Part shown: piece by piece, positions 1 through 11,209 of the stretch
Layout of the letters: each line of letters begins with the position of its first letter
Numbering within the stretch: the first letter of the stretch is position 1
NCBI GenBank assembly: GCA_903772945.1
Contig: CAICTM010000155.1
Span: 1 to 64,000, forward strand
DNA: 64,000 bases
Direction of reading: 5' to 3'
From: Seminavis robusta
Taxonomy: Eukaryota > Bacillariophyta > Bacillariophyceae > Naviculales > Naviculaceae
The notes under the pieces: model-generated
What the model saw: only the letters and a program-made list of their open reading frames with translations
Told to the model about the DNA's origin: nothing
Databases searched by the model: none
Position numbers and translations under genes: made by a program

Positions 1-604
1 ATCATGACGAGTCATTTGCCTGATGATGATTCTCGCAAGTTTACTATCTGCACGCCAAAGCGGGGACAAGAGGCTTACATGCGCTGTATTGATGGGGCGC
101 CAACCAGCAAACAGATCTGCACAGACATCCTCAAGTTCGCCCATGCTCTCAAGGAGATCTATCGAAACGAGGGAGCAATTGTGCATCGATTGGGCGACCG
201 GACTGGTTCGCGTGGACAGAGTGCACGGGCTGCTTTGGCGGCTGACGGAAAGAAGGCGGATCGTCGCGGAGGACCTCGTTACCGTGATATCGAAAAACAG
301 ATCAAGCGCATGAGGGATGTGTGGTGGCATGACGATGCGGAGTCTGTTTTGCGTGGAAGGGGACAGCCAGAGATTGATTTGACGAGTGCCGAGGCTCAGG
401 CGGCACTTGACGAGGAGAATCCCTTGGGCCTCCTGTGGAACGAGAACAACCAGCTGGAGGATCAGGAGTTTGACGAGGACGAGGTTGTCTTTGATGCGAA
501 CGGAGAAGAGATCTTGCAAGGTGAGTTCTTGTGCTGATGTTGCCTCTTTTCTTTTGGTCTCCTTTCTAACTGTTGTCATTTTTGGATTCCAAGGTGGAGA
601 TTGA
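1..604 (+). CDS. 3' part of a hypothetical protein with an acidic C-terminus
   Basis: The frame is open from the first base, so the start may lie outside the window; the first ATG seen is at 4. Exons are 1-520 and 594-604. The 73-nt intron starts with GTGAGT and ends CCAAG, with a CTAAC branch-like site at 567-571. Splicing joins the frame to a Gly-Gly-Asp end and a TGA at 602-604; without it translation would stop at 535. The visible ~175 residues have a basic middle (RGQSAR, KKADRRGGPRYRDIEKQIKRM) and a strongly acidic end (DEENPLGLLW, EDQEFDEDEVVFD). No family recognised and no signal or membrane segment is visible. The basic then acidic layout suggests a nuclear or nucleic-acid-associated protein, which is only an inference. 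Confidence 0.6.
521..593 (+). other. Spliceosomal intron near the end of the first gene
   Basis: GTGAGT donor at 521 and a TTCCAAG acceptor ending at 593. A pyrimidine-rich stretch and CTAAC precede the acceptor. Removal keeps the frame and yields a stop nine bases after the junction. Confidence 0.6.
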
Positions 605-1772
605 GTGCAAGTATTGACTGTTGCAGGGGATGCAACAGTGGCAATTGTTGTGGTGTTTTTGTCAAGCTATTTTGCTTGGCCTTTTGGTAAGTCTGTGGCC
701 CTGTTTTGGCTGTCTTTTTATCTTTGCAGAAGTGTTCAAATCCTCACTCTCTGTCAGTTTGTTTACATTTATTTTCCCTCAAAATATGAGGAGACATGTG
801 GGGTCATCTGCCAACAGCTGTGCACTGTACAGCTTCAAATGATTGGTTTGTGGCTCATGTGTTGGGGATCCTTTCAGTGGCACAAGCTCGCGCTTCCCCA
901 CCCAGTTTGATGGTTGACTGTGTGGCGTCGTGCGAACTTTTGCTACGGAAAGGATCTTTGGTGACGGACTGATGGATCTTCGGTTCCGAGGATGGGATGG
1001 TTGGGATCTTCCAGGAATTTGTGAGCGATCACGGGATCTCTCATTGGCTCGCAGAAATGTGTTGTCTCACCGTCTCACCAGTTGCATGGTGGACTGCTTG
1101 TGAGAGAAAGCATCTCTTTACAGGTGTTTCAGTGGTCAAATGGTGCTTGGTTGATTGACGGGGATTTATTGTTGCTTTGCTTGAGATCGTGGATTTTCTT
1201 CTTTTCTGAAATGTGACTGACTGTGACTTAAAGAAACGGTTTGCCTTTTTCAATCCCGATTGGGAAAAAATGTCTCGGATTCGCGGAGAAATGTCTCGGA
1301 CGCCAGGCGAGCCTCACTTTTTTCCAAAATCAGTTTCAAAAGTACATTAAACTCAATAGAAAATCATTGCTTCTGCGACTACTTGATCATGCTCTAGCAT
1401 CTCCAGTTTACACTCTATGACATTGCTACCCATAGTCCACCTTGGGTTTTACACCTCCCTTGACACGATGGAACCATCTTAGCATCCATTGGGTCAACTT
1501 GAAATTTTAATTACCGATACCTTTCAATGCGTCGGTACGCGGTAAGGTTAGATACTACTAAGTATGTTCTGTCTGATGTTTGCAATGGGACTGAAGTCAG
1601 TCCCGACTGTATCACTAGTACGATATTTCGCGACCCATCTTTCGATGAAGATCCTTGCAAATTAATTGCTCTGCCTGTCGTGAATTCACAAAGGACACAC
1701 CACAAACAACAGGTCAAACTTGGCTCCATCATTATCCATCCAAAGCGTCCACCGCAGCACAAGACAAGCACC
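605..1772. other. Intergenic, no gene seen
   Basis: The T-rich stretch up to about 830 is probably the 3' UTR of the preceding gene. A 13-base word, AATGTCTCGGA with flanking bases, occurs twice at 1267-1279 and 1288-1300. The short ORFs here lack codon character and recognisable motifs. The promoter of the SEP/UBX gene should lie at the right end. Confidence 0.5.
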
Positions 1773-2725
1773 ATGGCAAACGTCCACGGCCTATTCAGCG
1801 GCGACGACAATAAGGAAGACGAGGAAGAAGATAACACTAACAACCGCTATGTGGGTGGCATAGGTGCTCGAGGAGGAGGAAGGTACGAATTGCTCAAGAT
1901 GGATATCATATTTGTTTTTCAGTCCTGTTAGTGTTGTTTTATCGATCGGCATTGGCATTGGCTCTTTGGTTGCCCTTCTTCTCGTGCCGGTATGATGAAC
2001 TCACTCGCTCTGGTTACCTTTTGCGCACGAAACTTTGCTGCTTCGACTTGCTAACTATGGAAACGGATGATTATTTTTGCTTTGTTAGCGGGTTGGCCGT
2101 GGAACCCAACCATGACGAAGAAGCCGATCCTCGTGATTCGGTCTTCTCGCAGGCAGAAAATGTCGGACCGGGTGGAGCAGGAGAGGAAGTGCGTCGGACC
2201 ATCACCATGTACCGCAACGGTTTCATTGTCGACGACGGTCCCTATCGCCGTTTGGACGATCCGGCCAATGCCGAATTTCTGCGTTCGCTAGCACAAGGCG
2301 TGACGCCTCGTGAATTGTTGAGCGAAGGAGACGTCACCGTCGGTCTCATTGACAAACGCAGCGAAGAGTACATTGAAAAATTCCAGTCCTTTTCGGGAGC
2401 GGGTGCTAGTTTGGGAACCAAAACGACCGGGGAAGAAGGCGGCAGTGACACGGTAGACCCAGCAACACTCCCGCCACAACCACCCGCCGTGGATGCCAGT
2501 CAACCCACGACGTCCATTCAGGTGCGATTGCCCAATGGAAAACGCAAAGTCGTCAAAATCAATCTGTCTTCCTCGGTCACGGATCTCGCCGCTCATTTGC
2601 GGGATGTGGCATCGGGACGATTCCGACTCTTGGCTGGATTCCCGCCGGCGCCCATTACGGATTTGACCCAATCTGTCGAGGCAGCTGGACTCAAGGGAGC
2701 TTCTGTGTCCATGCAAGCGGCATAG
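1773..2725 (+). CDS. SEP and UBX domain protein, p47/Shp1-like p97 (Cdc48) adaptor
   Basis: Exons are 1773-1882 and 2089-2725, with a 206-nt GTACGA...GTTAG intron, giving 248 residues. The ATG at 1773 sits in CACCATGG context and opens with an acidic tract (GDDNKEDEEEDN). A SEP domain lies at about residues 70-115 (RRTITMYRNGFIVDDGPYRR, then FLRSLAQG and PRELL). A UBX domain fills residues ~178-246, starting TTSIQVRLPNGKR and carrying GFPPAPI at the loop where UBX proteins have the p97-binding FPR. The family (p47/NSFL1C, Shp1, UBXN2) recruits the p97/Cdc48 ATPase to ubiquitinated or membrane-fusion substrates in cytosol and nucleus. The protein is shorter than p47 (~370 aa): I see no N-terminal UBA domain, as in UBXN2A/B-type members. 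FPP replaces FPR, so p97 affinity may be altered. Confidence 0.85.
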
Positions 2726-3578
2726 ATCGACAATACAAAAGAAAATGTTCAACAAACAAGAGAAAATAATATACAGAAATACTTGCGCACAGACCAAATC
2801 CGTTGTGTGGAAAAAAGTGTGTGCCAAGAACAACACGCCCCAATGATCGCGCGGTGACTAAAACAATACACAAATTCGAAGCAAGACGATTGTCCGCTTA
2901 GTCAAACGTAAAAAAGATCAAACCATATTCCATAAACTATCTAGATGCTTGGATCTATCTCCTGCCCATGATTCTTGTCCAGAGTTTTTTCGTGAGTTCC
3001 ACCCAACAATTGCCTAGTGGGATGTTTACTCCACAACCGACTGCTCTCGAGTCATCACTCTTTTTCGTTGGGCTTTGAAGGAAACCCACAGTTGTCTGGA
3101 AATACTGGTACAGTATCCCTCAAGGAGTTTGTCAGATTAATGGCACCTGTGTTGGCGTTGCCTGGGATCCCCGTGACCAAGTTGGTGGCTTGACATGGAC
3201 TGTACTGGTACCGTACCGGTACCAATGCGCCATGTGGTTGTTCTTGCGTATTCGAGGATGCTGGCAAAATCTGAGTAAGTCAACATCGTTGATTGTCTCG
3301 ATTGGGCGGCAAACAATAGCGCTAGCTTGGCTCTCTGCATTGTTTTATTTGCGGCAAGAACGTTTTGCCCACATGGATTGTTTGTTTGTGTCTGGTTTAC
3401 GATTGAAAAACACCTCAGTTAGAATAAGCCGCCATTTGGAAGGACAAAAGTGCTAAGGTTTGCTATTAAATCTATCATTCCAAGCCCCTACCAGATAGAT
3501 TACAATCAATCCCAGCATCTCCCTCCGATTCTAGCAAGCTGGCGTCCCTGGGTGGTCAACTATATCTCCCGAGCCCAC
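2726..3578. other. Intergenic between convergent genes
   Basis: The two flanking genes converge here, so most of this is 3' UTR and spacer. A palindrome-rich cluster at 3203-3224 reads ACTGGTACCGTACCGGTACC. No ORF with coding character was seen. Confidence 0.5.
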
Positions 3579-6500
3579 TCAGAATTCCTCCAACATAATC
3601 AGTTCTTGTCCGTCCTCGCCGCTGGCAAAGGTGTCGCGCGTCATGATAGAAGGAGTCGATTCTTCCTCCGTGTCGTCCCGTCGCTCCGGTTTTCCATACT
3701 GGTACATCGGCAACATTGACCTGAATGCTTCTGGCCAGAAGGCACTGCCTTCTTTGCTCTGATAGTGATCATTGCTGTTTCTTCTCGATCGACGCAAGGA
3801 GGATGGTGGTGCAGGCGGGGGAGGAGGCCAATGGCGCGGTGGCTTCAAAATGGATTTGGCCGGTCGCGGAGTGACAGCCGAAGGCGGAAGTCTCTTTGGG
3901 GGTGGACCCATGAACTTTCGTGGCGACGATGGTGGACTACTGCCCGATTCCTGGATTTTCACAGACGCGTGGCGGCCTGCTGGTGGGGTTTCGTTGCTGT
4001 CGTATCCACTAGTCGGTCGTCCCAATCCCTCGTGGCGTGAAATGTACCGAGCACTCTTGTTCCTTGCCTTTTGAGACTTCGCGGCGGCCATTTTTGCGGC
4101 TTTTGCTGCATACTTTGCAGCCCGACGCGCCTTCTCTTGTGCTTCATCAGCAGCAATCCGTGATCTAGCGATATCAATGAGATCGTTGTTTTCGTCGGAT
4201 TCAGATGTCACAGAATCAAAATCTTGCAAGAGAATATCTTCCAGGCTATCGGCTCCAAATATTCCACACCCCATGTACTTGTCCTCGTCGACGTCGAATG
4301 AGGCTACTGTCATGGACGAAATGCCGCCCGATTCTGTAACAAGTGCGGTGTCAGACACATAGCTTTCAAAGTTAGTATTCGCCTCACTTCTTGGCGAAAA
4401 GGGAAAGTTGGGAGTGAAAGCGGCGCTCGGGGTCTCAGGCTCAGGCCGAACATTCTTTTCGTGCTGCCAACCAACTGGAGAGCAACACATTTGACCCTGC
4501 CCGTTGTTACCGCTCCTGTACATGCTCAGCGAGGCCTCCACGGCATCATCGCTTTCGACTGTCCTGATATCCGGTAACTCCAAAGAATTGGGTCCAAACG
4601 TGTACGTTTCATTGCCATCTGCCTCGCATTTTGGAAAGGCGCAGGCTTTATGTGCACGTTCGCCATCCGTACTCCTGGAACTTTGAGAACGTGCTTGCCG
4701 ATTCGGTATCAGCCTTCGAGTCAGACTCTTCACGGCATGTTTCCTGCTTCGTCTCGGTGGCGGACTTGGTGGTGGGCTTTTTGGTGGCGGAGACACTGGC
4801 CTCGCAACCTCAAATTCCGTTCCGTCGTTTTCAACATTGACGTGGACCTTCTTGGGCGAAGAAGGCCCTGCTCTGGGTGACTCTGAGGTTTTACTTCTGA
4901 TACCGAAGAGAGCACCCAATCCTTTCTTGTTTCCCCTTTTCCCTGCAGGTTTTGCTTGGACAGGTGGTTCACTTTTCTCAGTGATGGGGTCATCCTGTTC
5001 GTGTGAAACTTGTGGCGAAACAAATTCTATCTCTCCAATAATGTTTGGCTCCTTGGGCATTGATTCCCCTGACGTCGAAACCTCGTAGGACAAATTGCTA
5101 TTGTTGCGTTCCATGCGAGCTTGAACTCTGTTCTCATCGAATAACGAAGTGGTTTTCTTCAACACTGGAGCTGGGAGTTTGAGTACTTTTGGTGCGTATT
5201 TCGCAAAGAGCCTCTTCTCACCAGAATCCGCCGCATTGTCGACATCGGAAGAAGTTTCAGTTTCAGTTTCAATAGTGAGCATGTTCAGGATTTGTCTTGT
5301 TGTTGGACCTCCATTGGCAGAGTTTTGTCTCGAGAACGAGTTCGTTCTGATTAAATTCTTGGCGACTTTTGTGTCCGATATGTGAGCAAGAGAAATCGGG
5401 GCACTGGTTTCTTCATCTCCGTTCAGCAGTGAGTTTGTTTCGAAGCTTACATCCATATTGAGCATTGATGTCTTCATGGAAGGCTTTTCTTGCAACAGAT
5501 CGTTGCTGAGCCATCGTTTGAAGCGCCCACGGCGTTCGCCCGTCGTTCTAAATTCGTCCTTGTGGTCTGGGAACCGATGGTGCTCGGCTTCCAGCTTCCT
5601 GCCATGTTTGCTATGTCGATCCCTACGCACGGGTACTTCAATAGTCTCAGGTTTTCCCATGTCGCATTGTCCTGGAGACGCACGTTGCTTTTCTTCGTTG
5701 AAGACAGGAACTGGTTGCTTCTTCTCATGCAATCCATGTGAGCCCTCCATTAAATTCCGGACATCGCCCTGGCCAGTTGCAGGGATCATAATCGTCGTAG
5801 GTGTTCGTAATGTTGTATTGAGACAGTTGTCTCCCGATGCTGCTTCACCTGAATCGGATACTTCCAATCCCTCGTTGTCTCCGTCCTGGTCAAATGAAAA
5901 GCGGACACCTTTGTTTTGGCCGACTGCATCTGGGTGCTCATCATCGAACGTCACTTTGCGCTTCGGTGATAGCTCTCTTTTCGGGGACAACTCCCCCTTC
6001 AGCGCAGGCCTCTTCTGAGATGCTTTGACCGTCACTGCTTGTGAGCCTGAGCCTTGCTCTTGCTTCTCAGAGTCCGAAGCGTTGCTTCGTACTGCATCCA
6101 AGGAAGTCGCCGTAGTAGAACGAGGGCTTGCCCTAATGGCAGCTTTCTCTCTGCGTGAATGAAGCATACGTTGAAAGTGGGTGACAGCACCTTTTGGGCG
6201 CGGCACTTGTGGTAAGTGTGGCATGTGTGGCATGTGTGGCATGTGTGGCATGTGTGACCTGTGGACGATATTTTTGAAGCCTCGGGCGAATCTCTTCATT
6301 GGCTTCACCTTTTCAGCAGGTGTCGTTGGCCCTTCGGTCTCGAGCGGCTGATTCTGATCTTCGTTTGCTTGTGTTGCCGTCTCAGGCTCGTTGATTCTTG
6401 CTTGTTTTGCCTTTGCTTCTTCTGGCTCGCCTGTTTGCGGAGGTGCAGTCTCCACGTCTTGGTTTGTCGCAGGCTTTGTATCTACTTCTTGGTTCGTTGC

Positions 6501-8108
6501 AGGCTCCGCATCTTGAGATGCCGGGGTCTGCTCTTCGTCCTTTGTCATAGCGACCTCTTCTGCTGGAGTAGCTGCTGGGTTGGGTGCTCCATTTTCTATA
6601 ACGGCAGCATCCGAAGTTGAGGTTTCTGTCTCTGCCTCGGACACCGCTGTCAAGCATTTTTTCAGTGGCTCTTGACTGACTTCAGATATTTTCCTGTACC
6701 CCATTTCGTTCAGCTTAGCCTCCACACGAGCTTTGGAAGATGGCTTCTTTTGTGGGCTTTCAAGCGGTTCCAAGTTCTCAAGGTCCAGCTTGGATGCACC
6801 ATTCTTTGTTGAAGGTGAATGTGCCTTCTTAGCCGTTGCCGCTAACTCAGCCACACCAGTAGGCATCTCCGAGCTGCTGGATGGTGTGCCTGTGGTAGAG
6901 GAAACTTTACTGCTCTTGACATTTCTCAACAAGTTGAACATTACCTGCCGCATGTTGTTTGGCTTTCCATCTGCCACTTCCAACAATTTCGACTCTGGTG
7001 AACTGGTAAACATGGTGGGTGCAGTAAGCACCGATGCCTCAGGATGGTCGTGCCGAACCTCAATCGCCATGACAGGGGCATCGCAATCTCCATCTTGGGC
7101 ACTATCAAACAAGATTTCGTCGTCTCGCAAGTCCAGTTGGTGGTTGGTAGCACAGAAATTCCCCAGACTGCAAGCATGATCAAAAAGTCCATTTGAATCT
7201 CTTCCGCGAGGGGTACTTGGCGGCAGCCCTTTACTACTGCTAGGCTTTTGAACTGGTTTCGTGACCGCGTTTGCCATCTCAGCTCTCTTTGCTTCTATTT
7301 GCTTTGCTTTTTGGACCTTCTTTCTCCTCTCCATCGCCTTGTTGAGGTATTTGAGTGCTGTTATTGTCTGCGTTTTCGTAAGGGAAAGGTCAGTAGTGCT
7401 AGCATTGCTAGTAGCACTCTGAGCACTTGGGCTATTGGGTCGTTGCGATGAAGTTGGAGGCGGTCGGCGTAGTGGATCGTTGCTTGGGTCTCTTGGCGGT
7501 TTCCGAGACGCTTCAATGTTTCTCTTCTTTGCGGTACTCAAATCCCACATGTCTTTCATATGATTGTTGGCTCGCTGAAGGTGACTAATGCTCTTAGCCT
7601 TCTGATCAGCTTCTTTTGACGAAGACTTGTCCTCAAAATTGAGGTAAGGAGGCAAATCTTTACAGAATTCCTTGTCTAGGTCGTCCTCAGATGATTGATT
7701 GGAGGCACCGGCACCTTTGATCGTCTTTGCGAATCTTTCCCTATCATCCGCAGAAAGGACCTGGAGGGGAACTTTTCTCCACTTGGATTCTCCCGTCTTA
7801 TCATTCCCAAAGACAAAGGTGCGAGCCCGAATCGGCGATGGTTCTCGTGGCAGCTCTCCCCCCTCCCCGACATCCTGACTTCGAACGATATCGTCCTTCT
7901 TGACGTAGAACACGACGGCTTCCCAATCATCGTCGGCATTTAATCTAACCATTTCCCTTGTAGGTTCATACGAAATAAATTTGGACTTTTCTGCACCATC
8001 GTGTTCGCTCATTGTTGCCGCAATGTGAGGGGGAGATTTCCGTCCAGCCTTATCATCTACCATCGGCGGATTGGCAATCTCCATTTTCGCTTCCCCTGAT
8101 GCTGACAT
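3579..8108 (-). CDS. Very large intrinsically disordered hypothetical protein (1509 aa)
   Basis: One uninterrupted minus-strand ORF starts with ATG at 8106-8108 (MSASGEAKMEIANPP). Composition is dominated by Ser, Pro, Lys, Glu and Ala, with many SP/TP/PP sites and no recognisable folded domain. Visible pieces are: a KTQTITALKYLNKAMERRKK basic helix near residue 250; a four-fold Met-Pro-His repeat near residue 630 followed by proline-rich sequence; paired ELSPKRELSPKRK motifs; proline-rich SH3/WW-type stretches (PPPKSPPPSPPPRRSRK, PPPPPAPPSSLRRS); and an Ala/Lys/Arg-rich coiled-coil-like helix near residue 1330 (EAQEKARRAAKYAAKAAKMA). The acidic tail ends LIMLEEF. Such composition fits a cytoskeletal or scaffold protein, but this is only an inference. 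The ORF length makes a real gene nearly certain. Confidence 0.8.
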   Translation of the reverse strand: MSASGEAKMEIANPPMVDDKAGRKSPPHIAATMSEHDGAEKSKFISYEPTREMVRLNADDDWEAVVFYVKKDDIVRSQDVGEGGELPREPSPIRARTFVFGNDKTGESKWRKVPLQVLSADDRERFAKTIKGAGASNQSSEDDLDKEFCKDLPPYLNFEDKSSSKEADQKAKSISHLQRANNHMKDMWDLSTAKKRNIEASRKPPRDPSNDPLRRPPPTSSQRPNSPSAQSATSNASTTDLSLTKTQTITALKYLNKAMERRKKVQKAKQIEAKRAEMANAVTKPVQKPSSSKGLPPSTPRGRDSNGLFDHACSLGNFCATNHQLDLRDDEILFDSAQDGDCDAPVMAIEVRHDHPEASVLTAPTMFTSSPESKLLEVADGKPNNMRQVMFNLLRNVKSSKVSSTTGTPSSSSEMPTGVAELAATAKKAHSPSTKNGASKLDLENLEPLESPQKKPSSKARVEAKLNEMGYRKISEVSQEPLKKCLTAVSEAETETSTSDAAVIENGAPNPAATPAEEVAMTKDEEQTPASQDAEPATNQEVDTKPATNQDVETAPPQTGEPEEAKAKQARINEPETATQANEDQNQPLETEGPTTPAEKVKPMKRFARGFKNIVHRSHMPHMPHMPHMPHLPQVPRPKGAVTHFQRMLHSRREKAAIRASPRSTTATSLDAVRSNASDSEKQEQGSGSQAVTVKASQKRPALKGELSPKRELSPKRKVTFDDEHPDAVGQNKGVRFSFDQDGDNEGLEVSDSGEAASGDNCLNTTLRTPTTIMIPATGQGDVRNLMEGSHGLHEKKQPVPVFNEEKQRASPGQCDMGKPETIEVPVRRDRHSKHGRKLEAEHHRFPDHKDEFRTTGERRGRFKRWLSNDLLQEKPSMKTSMLNMDVSFETNSLLNGDEETSAPISLAHISDTKVAKNLIRTNSFSRQNSANGGPTTRQILNMLTIETETETSSDVDNAADSGEKRLFAKYAPKVLKLPAPVLKKTTSLFDENRVQARMERNNSNLSYEVSTSGESMPKEPNIIGEIEFVSPQVSHEQDDPITEKSEPPVQAKPAGKRGNKKGLGALFGIRSKTSESPRAGPSSPKKVHVNVENDGTEFEVARPVSPPPKSPPPSPPPRRSRKHAVKSLTRRLIPNRQARSQSSRSTDGERAHKACAFPKCEADGNETYTFGPNSLELPDIRTVESDDAVEASLSMYRSGNNGQGQMCCSPVGWQHEKNVRPEPETPSAAFTPNFPFSPRSEANTNFESYVSDTALVTESGGISSMTVASFDVDEDKYMGCGIFGADSLEDILLQDFDSVTSESDENNDLIDIARSRIAADEAQEKARRAAKYAAKAAKMAAAKSQKARNKSARYISRHEGLGRPTSGYDSNETPPAGRHASVKIQESGSSPPSSPRKFMGPPPKRLPPSAVTPRPAKSILKPPRHWPPPPPAPPSSLRRSRRNSNDHYQSKEGSAFWPEAFRSMLPMYQYGKPERRDDTEEESTPSIMTRDTFASGEDGQELIMLEEF
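6217..6252 (-). repeat. 9-bp tandem repeat coding for Met-Pro-His units
   Basis: Four near-perfect copies of GGCATGTGT on the plus strand read as Met-Pro-His repeats in the 1509-residue minus-strand protein. This is a coding microsatellite likely to vary in copy number. Confidence 0.8.
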
Positions 8109-8898
8109 CTTGCTTCAGCTCCACCTCACCTCTCTCCCTTGCCAGGGCTGTGATGATAATAGCGAATTATTGGATGGACCACTGCAAGCAAGGCTCACAG
8201 GTGGAAGTACGTTCACACTCCAATGTGGCGACGTAGCGACGAATTGGAGTGTCGAGAATTTGTTTTGTGCTTGTTGAGCGACAACCTTCGAAAAAGTGCA
8301 CGTCGGGCGAGTTTATAAATCACATGTTAGTTAGGGCAGAACCTTCGCTGAACACGTACCACAAAAGATACTTAGAGACTGAGCCAGGCTGGCTGCGTGA
8401 AGGAAGATCAAGCAAAACGGTCTGCAAAGAATCGGGCTTAACAATAGGTGAACATTGTTTAGAAAGCGGTGACAAAATGAATTTAACACGGGGTACTGGC
8501 TAGTAATTTCTGGTGTCCAGGTACAGTCTGTACGGTACGGAGACAGCTGTTCGGCTCTTCTGTAATGGCGGCTAAACCGGCTTAAAAGTCTTGATCAAAT
8601 TTTGTTCCCAGCTGAAGCAGCTTATTTGACTTCAATGGCTTGGCTGCATGCTCTATGCTGTTTGTTGAATGTGGAGGAGATGGCGATTGGCGATATCGCG
8701 TCAATGCGCCTTCCAATGTGGTGTCCGGCTAGAATACGAATGAAGTCGACCATGTGTGTTTTAAAGACTGCCAATCCAAGCGCTGCCAATATTTTGGGTT
8801 TGTTGAGATGATGGTTTCGTCTCCATAAAAAAAAGAAATCATCTACCAGCGGTAGCTACCATAGTAGAAGTCACCACTATCAAATATCAAACGCAACC
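8109..8898. other. Intergenic, divergent promoter region
   Basis: The region separates the minus-strand disordered-protein gene from the plus-strand P450 gene, so it must hold both promoters. An A-run lies at 8827-8836 shortly before the P450 ATG. No element could be assigned with confidence. Confidence 0.45.
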
Positions 8899-10500
8899 AT
8901 GTCACCTAAGGAGCCCTCACCTTTCAACACTATGACTCTCTTCAAGGACCACTCTTGGAGAGTAGCCTTGATTACAGGCCTGCTCAGTTGGAGCCTCCAT
9001 AACACAAGGCTCGCCTTCTTAATGGAGTCGGCTATCACCGGAAATAGCAGTATCTCCGTTCTTGCTTGGGGTATCCTGACGCTCGGACTCTGCAATTGGC
9101 TACGCCTTGAGATCAACACCATTTTGCTTCGATCCAAGCTTCCTCGGGGAGATTTGGGACTCTTGTTTCTGGGAAACTTGTATGAGGCTCTTGTCAACAA
9201 CCCCGCCAATATCTGGTACGATCAGAGAGCCAAGTTTGGCAGATTCTTCTCCACAAATGGAGTCTCCTTGCATGTGACAGGCTGGACGGCAGAATCCACG
9301 GCTTGGCTCTGGAACGTGGAACGCAAGGGAGGAGCCGTCACGTCGTGGCCACCTCAAATACAAAAACTCACTGGAAAAACCGCCTTGACCAACGTCAATG
9401 GAGCCCATCATCGGGCATTGCGCAGGATCCTGGAACCAGCGTTTACGCCGAAGGCAACACGCGATTACGTCAAGACAATCGACACTGTCATGCAACAAAC
9501 GTTCCGAGAATGGAGCGAGCGCGACACAACAATCTCCTCCGATGATCTCAAACTGCTGACACTGCGGGTGTTCCTCTTGGCAGCATTTGGCAAAGAGTTG
9601 GAACCGAACACTCGGGATGTGTTACACCGTGATTTTAAAATTTGGACGGAAGGTTTTGGCAGCATCATCCCATACCGACTTCCCTTCACACAGTTTGCAA
9701 AGTCCATGGATGCCAGAGACAGAATTCGAAAGACATTGGAGGAGGTCATTATCCAATTCAAAAAGGACAATCCTCCAGGATCATTTCTGGCCGAGACAAC
9801 CATGGTTGGTCGGGCATGCTACGGGTTGGACGAAGAGGGCAAGACCATGTCCATGGAAGAACTCAAAGATAATCTGCTGGCCATGATATTTGCAGGTCAC
9901 GACACGACATCAGCCAGTATGGGTACTGCCATTCACTTCCTTTGTGAGAACCACGCCATTCGACAGGCGCTGACTGAGGAAGTGAAAGGATTCAAAAAAC
10001 CTCTTGATTTTGATGAACTCAAGGCGGCTCCCATTCTGAATGCTTTCCTGGCAGAATGCTGGCGTCGCGATCCACCTGCCATGTTCATCTTTCGAAAGCT
10101 ACAGGGATCTTGGAACCATGAAGGTTTTCAACTACCGTCTGGATTGAGATTCAACATTTCTGTAAAGTTGGCTGCATGGAACGAAGAACTCTTCCCACAA
10201 CCAGAGAAGTTTGAGATTCAAAGGTTCTTGCCCAAGGACCACCCACTCGTAGACAACCCTGAACTTGGCGAGGCAGCGAAGAGTGTGGAATTCAACAGTG
10301 ATGGAATGAAAGCCAACTTTCCCATCTTTGGCGGGGCCAGGCATGCTTGCCTCGGAAGCCACTTTGCAAAGGTGGAAATGAGGGTATTTGTGACAAGATT
10401 ACTTCAATCCTACTGCGTTGAAGAGCTGAGTGCAGAAAAGATGCACTCCCCAATCAACGGATGGAAAACTCGGTTTCAGCTGGCTTGCCCAGCAAGCTAG
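8899..10500 (+). CDS. Cytochrome P450 monooxygenase
   Basis: A single-exon gene of 533 residues. A hydrophobic N-terminus (about residues 15-70, WRVALITGLLSWSLH and later SVLAWGILTLGLCNWL) fits an ER membrane anchor. Hallmarks are in order: the I-helix oxygen-activation motif AGHDTTSASMG near residue 332, the K-helix ExxR (ECWRRDPPAMF) near residue 385, the RFLPKDHP region before the haem loop, and the haem-thiolate loop FGGARHACLG near residue 476. The loop Cys is the iron ligand. The haem loop and the HRALRRILEPAF helix resemble CYP26/CYP120-like and CYP51-clan enzymes, which oxidise retinoids, carotenoid fragments or sterols; the substrate cannot be read from sequence. Length is normal for a microsomal P450. 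All key residues are present, so the enzyme is expected to be active. Confidence 0.93.
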   Translation: MSPKEPSPFNTMTLFKDHSWRVALITGLLSWSLHNTRLAFLMESAITGNSSISVLAWGILTLGLCNWLRLEINTILLRSKLPRGDLGLLFLGNLYEALVNNPANIWYDQRAKFGRFFSTNGVSLHVTGWTAESTAWLWNVERKGGAVTSWPPQIQKLTGKTALTNVNGAHHRALRRILEPAFTPKATRDYVKTIDTVMQQTFREWSERDTTISSDDLKLLTLRVFLLAAFGKELEPNTRDVLHRDFKIWTEGFGSIIPYRLPFTQFAKSMDARDRIRKTLEEVIIQFKKDNPPGSFLAETTMVGRACYGLDEEGKTMSMEELKDNLLAMIFAGHDTTSASMGTAIHFLCENHAIRQALTEEVKGFKKPLDFDELKAAPILNAFLAECWRRDPPAMFIFRKLQGSWNHEGFQLPSGLRFNISVKLAAWNEELFPQPEKFEIQRFLPKDHPLVDNPELGEAAKSVEFNSDGMKANFPIFGGARHACLGSHFAKVEMRVFVTRLLQSYCVEELSAEKMHSPINGWKTRFQLACPAS

Positions 10501-11209
10501 TGCATGTAGAGAGCGTCAGTAGAGAGCTCTACTAGCCAGCCAGTTACTAGTAGTAGCTAGCATCCATGCGTTACCGGTAGCTGAAACAATAAGGGAGAGT
10601 GATGATACTTGCCAGTGGGTTGCTAACCTAACCCATCGCGAATGAGATCGGATGCCTGCAGTATCCTTCTTTGTCACCTTGGTTCCTAGTAACATGATTC
10701 TTTGGTTGTTGCTTTGTGTGGCACGTAGGGGTAGTTTTGGGTGCCGACCTTGGCACTTGTAGGCCTTGAAGGCAATGGTAGTGCCGGGGGCAGCCTTTGG
10801 AAATCATTGATTCGATTCTGAGAAAGCCCGCTGAGTGCGCCATGGAGACTTATCAGCCTTGACGGTTTATTTCTTGAAACGAAGAAACGAAACAGAACCG
10901 TGACAGTTCACGAAGACCCTGACGTCCTTTCTTCTTTCCTTCACACGACAAACAATTCTCTTCGACCTCTTGATGTTGCCTTCTGTTTAGTAAAGTTCGT
11001 CCACTTACTTTCATGTGTCGTGTCGTCTGAAGCCGTCCATTGTCACTGCTGTCTAGGAAGTTTATTCATCACTCAGCAGGATTTGTTGGTAGTTGTGAAG
11101 GGCTTGTTGCAGCAAGTCAGTCCACCATTATTGTTTTTGAAGCGAAAGAAGCTATCACGTCCAGCTTCTTTGTTAGATTTTCACTTGCGAGGAGTACACT
11201 TCTTGAGCA
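10501..11209. other. Intergenic, no gene seen
   Basis: TAG/CTAG-rich words occur at 10519-10563 just after the P450 stop. The remainder is the 5' region of the next plus-strand gene. No regulatory element could be identified with confidence. Confidence 0.4.
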
